This document shows positions 32,096-40,060 of a stretch of 64,000 bases of DNA, piece by piece (the first letter of the stretch is position 1; each line of letters begins with the position of its first letter). Source of the DNA: Streptosporangium roseum DSM 43021 (GTDB taxonomy: Bacteria > Actinomycetota > Actinomycetes > Streptosporangiales > Streptosporangiaceae); the NCBI RefSeq assembly GCF_000024865.1, contig NC_013595.1, positions 10,168,001 through 10,232,000 of the forward strand, read 5' to 3'. The position numbers were made by a program, and so were the translations under genes. The notes beneath the pieces were generated by a model that was given only the letters and a program-made list of their open reading frames with translations, was not told the DNA's origin and searched no databases.

Positions 32096-33766
32096 ATGAT
32101 GACACCCTCACGTAAGGCCTCACGCGCGACGGTGATCACTGTAAGCATCGCAATCGGCGTGTTCGGGGCCGGCGCCGGGCTGGGAACCGTCATCGCCTCC
32201 CGTTCCCATCCCGACGAGGGGCAGGTGCTGCGCCTGGCGGCGGGCACCTATCACCTGGCCGACGGCGAGCGGGCGTGGAAGTCCCGAGGAGCGGCCGACA
32301 GGGATCAAGGCGTCCCTCTCTCCGGCGCCGACGAGGGCAGCACGATCGCGAAGAAGGAGTCCAAGGACCCCCGGCTCTGCCTGACCGCCACCGCCGACGG
32401 GCACGCGGTCGGCGGCGGCGCGGCGGGGTGCGTCGCCCTTCCCGCGGTCCTGGCCGGCGCCGCCGCCCCCCTGCAGCGGCCGGGAAATCCCAGGAGCACG
32501 GGGTCGGCACCGCCCAAGAAGGCCTCCTCGGCCCCGGAACCCCGCCGCTCGACGGCGGCGCAACCCGCCCCGGCCACCCGCCGCACGGCGGCGCAGCCCG
32601 ATCCGGCCCCCCCACGTACGGCGGCGCAACCACCTCCGGCGAGACCGGTCCGCTCCGCGCCCTCCCCGACGCAGACGAAGAAGATCGCCGGCGACATCTC
32701 GGAGAGCGGCAGCCTGGTCGAGAAGCCCGCGGCGCAGGCCGAGAAGAAACGTGACGTCAACACCGCTCCGAAGGAGCCGACTCCCAAGTCCGCACCGCCT
32801 TCGGGGACCCCCCGGCCGGAGGCGTCCCCCAGCGCCGTCCAGCCCACGCCCCCTCCGAACACGGCCAAGCCCACCGCGACCACCACGCCTCCGGGCACCG
32901 CGGAGCCGAGCCGGCCGACGGCGACCCCGAGACCTTCGCACACCCACAGGAAGCGGAACCCCCACCGTCCGGGGAACCCCACCCCTTCGGGCACCCTCCC
33001 GCCGGCCCAGCCCTCAAGCCCCGTCACGCCCTCCCCGGACACGCAGCTCCCCACTCCGGCCCCGGACACGCAGCTTCCCTCGCCGGACCAGAACCCGTCC
33101 CAGACTCCCGACGCAACCGTGCTGCCAACCGCCCAGCCGTCCGCTCCGAACGGGGAGATCACCGAGAACGGCGACTCCCTGCCGATCTTCCAGGACCCGG
33201 AGCTGCTGCGGCGGGCCCAGGAGGCCCTGGGACTGGACAGGAACATGCGCTACACGGATGAGAACGGCGTATGGGACCTCAACATCGCCCCGCCGGGCAC
33301 TCCCCCGTGCCGGAACTACTCGGCCGCCGAGCTTCAGAAGCTGGATGCGCCCCAGAGCGGCAGCCCGGCCATCCCCCGCGACTCGTGCCAGTGGCCCGCC
33401 TTCATCCGCTGGCTCTACGCGGAGCCGGCGCCCGGGGAGGTCAGCAACTGGACCAAGTTCACCGGCCTGCCCGAGCGGAACCTGGAGCTCGTGGTGACGG
33501 ATCCCTCCACCCTGCCGCCCGCGCCGGCCGGCACCAGCCAGGTCGAGCCGGACACCGGCCAGGTCCAGCCCGACACCCGCCAGATCCGGCCTGACACCCG
33601 CCAGGTCCAGCCGGACACCCGCCAGGTCCAGCCCGGAACCGGCCAGGTCCAGCCGGACACCCAGCAGATCCGGCCTGACACCCGCCAGGTCCGGCCCGAC
33701 ACCGGCCAGGTCCAGCCTGGCACCGGCCAGGTCCAGCCGGACCCGTTCGGATACAACGACCAATGA
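32096..33766 (+). CDS. Secreted/anchored Pro-rich protein with C-terminal heptad tail
   Basis: A 556-residue protein. ATG 32096 (MMTPSRKAS) follows AGAAGAGGAA. One hydrophobic helix near residues 15-35 (VITVSIAIGVFGAGAGLGTV) acts as signal anchor. A conserved-looking segment with two cysteines (PRLCLTATADGHAVGGGAAG, CVALP) follows, then about 250 residues rich in Pro, Thr and Ser. A compact domain with FQDPELLRRAQEALGLDRNM, CRNYSAAEL and CQWPAFIRWLYAEP sits near residues 360-460. The tail is ten copies of a seven-residue QV(Q/R)PDT(R/G) repeat. The composition suggests a wall-spanning surface protein. The stop overlaps the next ATG. Confidence 0.75.
   Translation: MMTPSRKASRATVITVSIAIGVFGAGAGLGTVIASRSHPDEGQVLRLAAGTYHLADGERAWKSRGAADRDQGVPLSGADEGSTIAKKESKDPRLCLTATADGHAVGGGAAGCVALPAVLAGAAAPLQRPGNPRSTGSAPPKKASSAPEPRRSTAAQPAPATRRTAAQPDPAPPRTAAQPPPARPVRSAPSPTQTKKIAGDISESGSLVEKPAAQAEKKRDVNTAPKEPTPKSAPPSGTPRPEASPSAVQPTPPPNTAKPTATTTPPGTAEPSRPTATPRPSHTHRKRNPHRPGNPTPSGTLPPAQPSSPVTPSPDTQLPTPAPDTQLPSPDQNPSQTPDATVLPTAQPSAPNGEITENGDSLPIFQDPELLRRAQEALGLDRNMRYTDENGVWDLNIAPPGTPPCRNYSAAELQKLDAPQSGSPAIPRDSCQWPAFIRWLYAEPAPGEVSNWTKFTGLPERNLELVVTDPSTLPPAPAGTSQVEPDTGQVQPDTRQIRPDTRQVQPDTRQVQPGTGQVQPDTQQIRPDTRQVRPDTGQVQPGTGQVQPDPFGYNDQ
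33539..33743 (+). repeat. 21-bp in-frame tandem repeat encoding a heptapeptide
   Basis: Nine full units and a partial one, each based on CAGGTCCAGCCGGACACCCG plus C. They encode QVQPDTR variants and run almost to the end of the gene. Confidence 0.9.
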
Positions 33767-35718
33767 GCAGCTCCCCCGGAGCTGGGCGTGCCGTGCTCGG
33801 TCCCGGCCAGGGGACGACCTGGGTGGGCGAGCACGGCGCGCACCTGATGGACTACGCCGCCTACCACCTCACCCCTGACCGGGTGTCGGCGGCGGTCGCC
33901 TCCGCGCTGGCGGCCTGCCTGGCCCAGCCGGCGGCCAAGGGCATCACGCCCCGGGGGCAGTTGCTGGCCGTACTGCGGCGCGACTGCCGCGCCGCCCCCG
34001 GCTACCGGGAGCAGTACGTCCCGGAAGCCGGGCCGGGCATGCCGGACGCCCGGCTGATCGAACGCGTCTGGACGATCGTCGACCCGCTGGGCACCGAGAC
34101 GCTCAGGCTGATGTACCGCCACGAGCTGGCCCCCCTGGATCTCTCCCACATGCTGGCGATGCCGGTGGACGAGGTCGGCCGGCTCGCGACGCGCACCCAG
34201 GACCTGATCGAGACGCTCGTGAGCGGGCTGGACGCCATCGAACACGGCCGGCACACCTGCCCGGACCTCTCCCCGCTGGTCGACGCCCTGTTCCCCGGCG
34301 GCCTCAGCGGACCCGGCGAGGCCGACGAGACCGGCGAGGCGGGGGAACAGCGGACGCTTCCCCCCGCCGAGTTCGACAGCGCCCGCACAGACCTGCTGTC
34401 CCACATGATCACGTGCTCCGTGTGCACGCGGCCGATCAACATCCGCTACACGGTCCCGCAGATGATCTCCCATCCGCGGATCGCGCCTCTCACCGCCGAG
34501 GTGCGGAAGCGGCTCCTGGACTCGCTCCCGCCCGCCGCGGAGCCGCCCCTCCCTGGAAGCGGCACCGCGCCCGCCGGAGTACCGGATCCCGGCCCGCGTC
34601 CGACCTCGCAGGAGGAGACCCAGCCCGGCCGGGCGATACGGACCGGACGGCCGGCGCGACCGGACCGCTCGACCCTCCCGTATCTCCCCGTCCGCCCGGA
34701 CCGTTCCACAACGCGCCGCCTCGCCCGCTCCGACCACGCGGACCGCCCTGACCGCCCGGAACGCGCGGACCGTTCAACCCGGCCCGACCGGACGGACCAT
34801 CCGGACCGTTCGAAACATCCGGGCCGCCCGGCCCGCCCGGACCGTTCGGACCACGCGGACGGTCCGGACCGTCCGGACCGTCCGGACCGCACGGAACGGT
34901 CGGACCGCTCCACGCTCCCGTACCGTCCCGTGCTGCCGGACCGCGCCGCCTCCCCCTCCCCGCCCGCTCGCCCGGCCGGCCCGCTGTCCGCTCCGCCCGT
35001 GTCCGGGCAGGACACCCCTCTTTATGACGCGCTGCTCTCCCAGGCGTGGGCGCGTGAGGTCCTCGCCGCCGACGACGGGACCGCCACCAACCCCGCCATC
35101 CCCGCGGTCACCGGCAAGAACGCCGCCCGCAGGGCCCGTGACGCGCGGGCGCCCGTGATCCAGGCCCGCGCCGAACCGGCCGACGGGCCGGAAGGGGTGC
35201 GGTTCGGCCCCGGGGTCCGGTTCATGGAGGCGCTCGCGTGGGCCGGGGAACGGGTCCGGAGCACGACCATAAAAATCGTCATCATCGTGGTCGCGGGCGC
35301 GGCGGGCACCCTGACGGGAATGAACCTCCTGGGGCCCGCCATCGGCGTCGAGAGACCGGCCGGTTCCCTGCAGTCCTCCGCCAGCCAGGCCACCGCGACC
35401 GGTGACGCCCCCCAGGTCGCCCAGGGCGAGCTCGCCGGACGGCTGCGGATCCCCCCCGTGATCACGCTGGACGAGTTCGGCCAGGGCAGCCTGATCCTCA
35501 CCGTCTCAGGAGCCTCCCTGGACTGGCGGATAACGGCACCAGGGCTGTCGGTGACCCCGTCCAGCGGCACGCTGAAGCAGGGGCGCACCGATGTGATCGT
35601 CCTGCGCGCCCATCGGATCCGCCACTGGTGCGGCGTCCCGTCCTCTGTCACCGCCCCCCTGACCGTCCACGGACCCGACGACTCGATCACCACGACGGTG
35701 CGCTGGAGCACCTGCTGA
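33763..35718 (+). CDS. Sigma-like / zinc-finger / transmembrane / BACON domain protein
   Basis: A 651-residue membrane protein whose ATG overlaps the previous stop (ATGA). Residues 28-160 look like a degenerate sigma-70-type helical module, including LGTETLRLMYRHELAPLDLS followed by HMLAMPVDEVGRLATRTQDL (region-4-like). HMITCSVCTRP near residue 215 is a HxxxCxxC zinc motif of the anti-sigma (zf-HC2) type. A long basic-acidic linker made of DRPDR/DRSTLP repeats follows, then one helix (IKIVIIVVAGAAGTLTGMNL). The C-terminal outside domain has VSGASLDWRITAPGLSVTPS and SGTLKQGRTDVIVLRA, a BACON-like beta-sandwich. The arrangement suggests a transmembrane sensor that ties an outside event to cytosolic transcription or assembly. 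Confidence 0.78.
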   Translation: MSSSPGAGRAVLGPGQGTTWVGEHGAHLMDYAAYHLTPDRVSAAVASALAACLAQPAAKGITPRGQLLAVLRRDCRAAPGYREQYVPEAGPGMPDARLIERVWTIVDPLGTETLRLMYRHELAPLDLSHMLAMPVDEVGRLATRTQDLIETLVSGLDAIEHGRHTCPDLSPLVDALFPGGLSGPGEADETGEAGEQRTLPPAEFDSARTDLLSHMITCSVCTRPINIRYTVPQMISHPRIAPLTAEVRKRLLDSLPPAAEPPLPGSGTAPAGVPDPGPRPTSQEETQPGRAIRTGRPARPDRSTLPYLPVRPDRSTTRRLARSDHADRPDRPERADRSTRPDRTDHPDRSKHPGRPARPDRSDHADGPDRPDRPDRTERSDRSTLPYRPVLPDRAASPSPPARPAGPLSAPPVSGQDTPLYDALLSQAWAREVLAADDGTATNPAIPAVTGKNAARRARDARAPVIQARAEPADGPEGVRFGPGVRFMEALAWAGERVRSTTIKIVIIVVAGAAGTLTGMNLLGPAIGVERPAGSLQSSASQATATGDAPQVAQGELAGRLRIPPVITLDEFGQGSLILTVSGASLDWRITAPGLSVTPSSGTLKQGRTDVIVLRAHRIRHWCGVPSSVTAPLTVHGPDDSITTTVRWSTC

Positions 35719-35767
35719 CAGCCCCGTCCTACCTGCTCTGTGAAAGTTCTCCGAAAGGACCTTGGCC

Positions 35768-36760
35768 ATGACGGACACGTCCCCCCATATCCAGAGCTCG
35801 TCGTCCGGCCCGGCGGAGCAGTTCCAGGAGACGGTCCCGCTCACCGCCGAACACCTGCTCATCAACCGGCGGCCCGAGCCCTCCGGCGGGTGGCGGCGCC
35901 TCGTCTGGCAGCTCTCCGGCGGGCGGGTGATCCCGTCCGAGTCGGCCTCGGAGGTGGAGCGCCGCACGCTGATGGCCCTGGCCCAGACCCCCGTGGCGAG
36001 CGGCCACCACCGGATCGCGGTCATGAGCCTCAAGGGCGGGGTCGGGAAGACCACGACGACCGTCGCCCTGGGCAACACCCTGGCCTCCCTGCGAGGAGAC
36101 CGGGTCATCGCGATCGACGCCAACCCCGACCGGGGGACCCTCGGCATCAAGGTCAAGTCCGAGACGGCCGCGACCATCCGCACCCTGCTCGCCGAAGCCC
36201 CCCACATCGTCCGCTACGCCGACGCGCGCGCCTTCACCTCCCAGTCGCCCGCACGGCTGGAGGTCCTCGCCTCCGACACCGACCCGGCCGTGAGCGAGGC
36301 GTTCAACGCGGAGGACTACCGCACGGTCGCCGGGCTCATCGAGCGCTACTACTCGATCTGCATCACCGACTGCGGGACCGGGCTGCTCCACGGGGCCATG
36401 GGGGCGACGCTGGAACTGGCCGACCAGATCGTGCTGGTCAGCCTGGTGGCGGTGGACGGGGCGAGCTCGGCCGCCGCGACGTTGGACTGGCTCACCGCCC
36501 ATGGGTACGCGGACCTGGTCAGGAACGCCATCGTCGTGCTGAACGCCGTGGAACCCAAGTCGGACGTGGACGTCGCGCTGCTGGAGCGCCATTTCGGCGC
36601 CCGCTGCCGCGCCGTGATCCGCGTCCCCTACGACCCGCACCTCAAGGAGGGCGCGGAGGTGGACCTGGTCCGTCTGCGGCCCACCACCCGGGGCGCGTAC
36701 CTGCGCCTGGCGGCCGCCGCCGGTCAGGCGTTCGGCCTGCGTCCCGACCGGAGCAACTGA
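35768..36760 (+). CDS. ParA/MinD-type ATPase
   Basis: A deviant Walker A ATPase of 330 residues. MSLKGGVGKTTTTVALGNTL is the P-loop with signature lysine. IAIDANPDRGTLG is the A' motif, and YYSICITDCGTGLLHGAM contains the Walker B acid. The N-terminal 70 residues include GGWRRLVWQLSGGRVIPSES, an extension I associate with actinobacterial ParA-like ATPases near type VII secretion or envelope-assembly genes (EspI-like). It lacks the DNA-binding N-terminus of true ParA partners, and no parB is present. ATG 35768 follows GAAAGGA. As the only ATPase in the operon, it probably supplies energy or positional control. Confidence 0.88.
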   Translation: MTDTSPHIQSSSSGPAEQFQETVPLTAEHLLINRRPEPSGGWRRLVWQLSGGRVIPSESASEVERRTLMALAQTPVASGHHRIAVMSLKGGVGKTTTTVALGNTLASLRGDRVIAIDANPDRGTLGIKVKSETAATIRTLLAEAPHIVRYADARAFTSQSPARLEVLASDTDPAVSEAFNAEDYRTVAGLIERYYSICITDCGTGLLHGAMGATLELADQIVLVSLVAVDGASSAAATLDWLTAHGYADLVRNAIVVLNAVEPKSDVDVALLERHFGARCRAVIRVPYDPHLKEGAEVDLVRLRPTTRGAYLRLAAAAGQAFGLRPDRSN

Positions 36761-37518
36761 TGGGCCCTGCCGCCGAGGATCCCGTGCTCGACTGGGATCT
36801 GGGCCCCCCGCACCACAACTCCCGGCGGATGCTCATCGTGGTCGTCTCCATCGTGGGGGCGATCCTCCTGGCGATCGGCGGATGGCATCTCCTGCGGCCC
36901 GACCCCATCACCTCGACCGTCCGGACCACGGACCTCACCGCAGGCACGGTCACGCTCGCCCCGCCCTCCGACTACAAGGGGGAGGCCGGCTATCCCGTCG
37001 GGTTCCCCCACAACGAGCTGGGAGCGGTATCGGCGGCCGCCGCCACGCTGGAGGCGGCGTGGACGCTGGACGCCGAGCAGGCCGAGGAGGCGGCGGTCCT
37101 GTACGCCCCGCCGGAGCAGCAGGAGGCTGCCCGGGCCGGCGCGCGGGCGGCGGTCGCCGGCTGGCGCGAGACCTTCGGCCTCCCCAGGGCCGGAAAACTT
37201 CCCGACGGAGCCGCCATGCGGACCAGGACGATCGGGGTCCAGTGGCGGGCCCGCGCCGAGGATCGGGTCCAGGTCTCCGTCCTGGTCCAGGTGACCGCGA
37301 CCAAAGGCGTGCAGGACACCGATCCGACCTACTCCAGCCCGTACGCCATGAGCCTGCTCATGGCGTGGCACTCCGGCATGCGCGGCGGGGGCCGCGGTGA
37401 CTGGGTCAACATCCCCGATCCCGTCCCGGCCGCGCTGCCCGAGGTGGCCCTGCCCGGCACCGCCGAGTTCACCGCCGCGGGCTGGAAGCCCCTCTCCGGC
37501 CCCGAGCCCACCCCGTAG
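36760..37518 (+). CDS. Single-pass membrane protein, unknown extracellular domain
   Basis: A 252-residue protein. The ATG shares its A with the upstream TGA. A short cytosolic N-terminus is followed by one helix (MLIVVVSIVGAILLAIGGWH), then an outside domain. GFPHNELGAVSAAAATLEAA leads to WTLDAEQAEEAAVLYAPPEQ, IGVQWRARAEDRVQVSVLVQ and YAMSLLMAWHSG. The single helix followed by a mixed alpha/beta domain of about 200 residues recalls VirB8/TcpC-like (NTF2-fold) components of secretion systems. That is a structural guess from layout, not a sequence match. Coupling to the ParA-like gene suggests a shared complex. Confidence 0.72.
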   Translation: MGPAAEDPVLDWDLGPPHHNSRRMLIVVVSIVGAILLAIGGWHLLRPDPITSTVRTTDLTAGTVTLAPPSDYKGEAGYPVGFPHNELGAVSAAAATLEAAWTLDAEQAEEAAVLYAPPEQQEAARAGARAAVAGWRETFGLPRAGKLPDGAAMRTRTIGVQWRARAEDRVQVSVLVQVTATKGVQDTDPTYSSPYAMSLLMAWHSGMRGGGRGDWVNIPDPVPAALPEVALPGTAEFTAAGWKPLSGPEPTP

Positions 37519-37533
37519 ATCGAGGAGACCGTC

Positions 37534-38838
37534 ATGCCCCCACGCAGCCCGTCCCGGCGCGTCACCCTGGTCTCCGGCCTCCTCCTGGCAGGGGTGTCGG
37601 CGACGACCGGCGCGATCGTCGCCCAGCCGTGGTCCGCCATGGCGGACCACCGGGTCTCCGACGCCGCACCGACGACGGCACCGGTGGTCGACCCTCCCGT
37701 CGCGGCCGGGGAGCCGCCGCCGTCGGGGTCCGAGCGCCCGTCCGAACGTACGGGGAACCCGCCCGGCACCGAGCCTGACGGGCCCGGAGAGGCTCCGCCG
37801 GACGACGCGGACCGGCCTCCGCAGGAGGGCGAGGAGGAGCCCGAGTCCGAGCCGGAACAGGGAGACGAGAAGGATCCCGAACCGGAAGCGGAGGAGAGTC
37901 CCGCGCCCCGCTCCTCCGGCAAGCAACGGGATCACGCCCCCGAACGCACCTCGAAGCCGCAGGCCCACAGGCGCTCCCCGAGCGAGAGCACCTCGTCCCG
38001 CTCGAAGAAGTCCGCCCCGAAGGCGTCCCGAGCGAAATCTCCCGGCCCCGTCGAGACAGCGGCTCCGGCCAAGAGCGACCCGCCGGACCCGGCCAAGAGC
38101 GACGGACCCGCCGCCGAACCCGGCCCCACCCCGACGCAGAGCAGCACCGCCGGCGCCGAGCCCACGTCCTCGCATACGGGCACGCCGGGCCCCGGCCCGC
38201 GGGAGGAGGCTACCCGGCCCGCCGCGAAGCCGACCACCGGCAAGGAACACGCGACCTCCCGGCCGGCCACCCCGCGCCCCACGTCCAAGCCGGCGCCACC
38301 GAAGGAGAACGCCAAACCGGCACCGAGCCCGACCACCGGCACCACGGCCACCTCGGCGCCCCGTACCACCTCCCCGGCGCAGGAGCCCGCTCCCCCGGAC
38401 CCTGCGACGCCGGCGGAGACGGTACGGCCCACGGCTAGCCCGAGCACGACCCTCGTTCCGGACACCCCCGCCGAGCAGCCGACGGAGGTGCCCGAGACGC
38501 TCCAGCCGCTTGAGGCGTTGCCGTCCTCGTCCCCGCCGGCCCGGATCGTCCTTCCGGTGCCGCCGCTGGCGCGCGTCTCCGCCGCCGACTTCTGCGGGCC
38601 CCAGGACCCCTTGTGCTGGAGCCTCGCGCCGTGGCGCAGCCGTACCCTGGAGCCGTCCGCCGCCGTTCCGACGGCGGCCAGGCCGGTCGCGCCCCTGTGG
38701 GCCTTCGCGCCTCCGCCCACCCGCCCGGCCCTCGCGCCGGACGCGTCCGCCTGGTGGGCTCCGGCGCCGGTCCGCGCGGGCTGCTGGAGTTTCAGTCCCT
38801 CGACCCTCTGTGCGAAATCCTGGGAGCAACAGTCATGA
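37534..38838 (+). CDS. Secreted Pro/Ser/Lys-rich surface protein
   Basis: A 434-residue protein with signal-anchor MPPRSPSRRVTLVSGLLLAG plus VSATTGAIVA. Residues 45-340 are low-complexity: first an acidic EEEPESEPEQGDEKDPE stretch, then basic and Pro-rich KPTTGKEH/RPATPRPTSKPAPP stretches. The last 90 residues form a compact domain with four cysteines: DFCGPQDPLCWSL, then CWSFSPSTLC near the end. The cysteine pairs suggest disulphides outside the cell. The layout (signal, long wall-spanning linker, Cys-rich C-terminal domain) suits a wall-associated protein. Its stop overlaps the next start (ATGA). Family not recognised. Confidence 0.72.
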   Translation: MPPRSPSRRVTLVSGLLLAGVSATTGAIVAQPWSAMADHRVSDAAPTTAPVVDPPVAAGEPPPSGSERPSERTGNPPGTEPDGPGEAPPDDADRPPQEGEEEPESEPEQGDEKDPEPEAEESPAPRSSGKQRDHAPERTSKPQAHRRSPSESTSSRSKKSAPKASRAKSPGPVETAAPAKSDPPDPAKSDGPAAEPGPTPTQSSTAGAEPTSSHTGTPGPGPREEATRPAAKPTTGKEHATSRPATPRPTSKPAPPKENAKPAPSPTTGTTATSAPRTTSPAQEPAPPDPATPAETVRPTASPSTTLVPDTPAEQPTEVPETLQPLEALPSSSPPARIVLPVPPLARVSAADFCGPQDPLCWSLAPWRSRTLEPSAAVPTAARPVAPLWAFAPPPTRPALAPDASAWWAPAPVRAGCWSFSPSTLCAKSWEQQS

Positions 38839-39977
38839 TCTCCCGGTCGCATGTGCGCCTGGCGGTGTTGAGCATGATCGTCATGCTGACGGTGAGCACC
38901 CTGGGCGCCGCCCAGGGCGAGGTGGTCTCCGGCACCGTGGCCGTCCGGGGCGAGGTGACGTCCGGCACCACGGCGACAGCGGCCTGCTCCTCCTCGGCCG
39001 ACTCGACCGACCTGGGCGCCCCGGCCAGGCTGGCCGATCCGGCCGATCCGGCCGGTTCGGCCGACTCGGCCGACTCGGCCGAACCGGCTGAGCTCGCCGA
39101 CCTTGCGGGCCCCGCCGACCCCGCAGACCTCGCTGACCCGGCCGACCTCGCGGACCTCGCCGACCCAGCGGGCCCGGCCGACCTCGCCGACCTCGCTGAC
39201 CCGGCTGACCTCGCCGACGACACCGATCCGTCCGTTTCGACCGATGAAACCGCTCCGACCGGCTCCACCGATTCGACCGCCCCCACCGGCTCGGCCGACT
39301 CGACCGGCGGAGCCAGTGCCGCCGACGTCCACGGCTGGGGAACGCCGGCCTGGTGTGCGGAGTTCGACGACCAGCCCGATCCGGCCGACTGGGTGATCTA
39401 CGACTCGGCCGGGCACGACAACCAGGGCCGCCGCTCCCCCGACCAGCTCTTCATCGGCAACGGATCGCTCTACCTGTACGGCCGCGCCGACGGCACCACG
39501 GCCGGGCTGGGCAGCAGGCACAGCCAGGTGTACGGGCGCTGGGAGACCCGCGTCCGCATGTACGAGGGGGCGGACTCCTACCACCCCATCGCCCTGCTGT
39601 GGCCGGACGGCGGCGGCGGGGGTGTGCACAGCGCCACCCGCGAGGAGATCGACTTCCTGGGGGTCATGGACCGTCCCGGCAAGTGGCGGGCGAACTTCTA
39701 CCTGGAGACCCCTCAAGGAGAGGAGCAGTCCTACTCCGAGGTCGACATGACCACCTGGCACACCTACGCCGTGGAGAACGGCCCCGGCGGGGTCGTCGGC
39801 TATCTCGACGGCCGGGAGTGGTTCCGTTCGTCCAGGTCCACCCGGAGTCCGATGTCGGCCTGCCTGCAGCTGGACTGGTTCCCCGGTCACGGCAGCCCGG
39901 GAGAGGCCTGGATGGAGGTCGACTGGCTCCGCATCTATCCGCTGGACTCCGGCGGCGCGGCAGGCGGCGCGGGGTGA
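38835..39977 (+). CDS. Secreted GH16-like protein with altered catalytic motif
   Basis: A 380-residue protein. The signal peptide is MISRSHVRLAVLSMIVMLTV and onward. A repetitive Asp/Ala/Leu/Pro segment of LADPAD/LADLAD units spans residues 55-135. The C-terminal 225 residues resemble glycoside hydrolase family 16 (laminarinase/lichenase fold): WCAEFDDQPDPADWVIYD, YGRWETRVRMYEG, HPIALLWPDGG and REEIDFLGVMDRPGKWRANF. The family ExDxxE motif reads EIDFLG, so the second glutamate (acid/base) is Gly. It may bind rather than cleave beta-glucans or a wall polymer. It is the last gene of the operon and the only one with a recognisable carbohydrate-acting fold. Confidence 0.82.
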   Translation: MISRSHVRLAVLSMIVMLTVSTLGAAQGEVVSGTVAVRGEVTSGTTATAACSSSADSTDLGAPARLADPADPAGSADSADSAEPAELADLAGPADPADLADPADLADLADPAGPADLADLADPADLADDTDPSVSTDETAPTGSTDSTAPTGSADSTGGASAADVHGWGTPAWCAEFDDQPDPADWVIYDSAGHDNQGRRSPDQLFIGNGSLYLYGRADGTTAGLGSRHSQVYGRWETRVRMYEGADSYHPIALLWPDGGGGGVHSATREEIDFLGVMDRPGKWRANFYLETPQGEEQSYSEVDMTTWHTYAVENGPGGVVGYLDGREWFRSSRSTRSPMSACLQLDWFPGHGSPGEAWMEVDWLRIYPLDSGGAAGGAG

Positions 39978-39979
39978 GC

Positions 39980-40026
39980 GGTCCCGGCAGTCCAGGGAGG
40001 GCCGGTCCCGGCAGTCCGGGGAGGGC
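39980..40026. repeat. 24-bp direct duplication after the operon
   Basis: GGTCCCGGCAGTCC(A/G)GGGAGGGC occurs at 39980 and again at 40004. It lies in the 83-base gap between convergent genes; no clear terminator hairpin was seen apart from GGGATCCC nearby. Confidence 0.8.
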
Positions 40027-40060
40027 ACGGGATCCCGGTCCCGCGCCCTGACGGGCCTTC

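Noticed and set aside
30630..39977. Type VII secretion locus
   Set aside because: The ATPase resembles EspI-like proteins, but there is no EccB/C/D/E, mycosin or WXG100 gene in the window.
37932..40028. Long minus-strand frame opposite the GH16-like and Pro-rich genes
   Set aside because: Reads as low-complexity mirror sequence (VGRVGRV repeats) and is opposite genes with signal peptides and start/stop overlaps.
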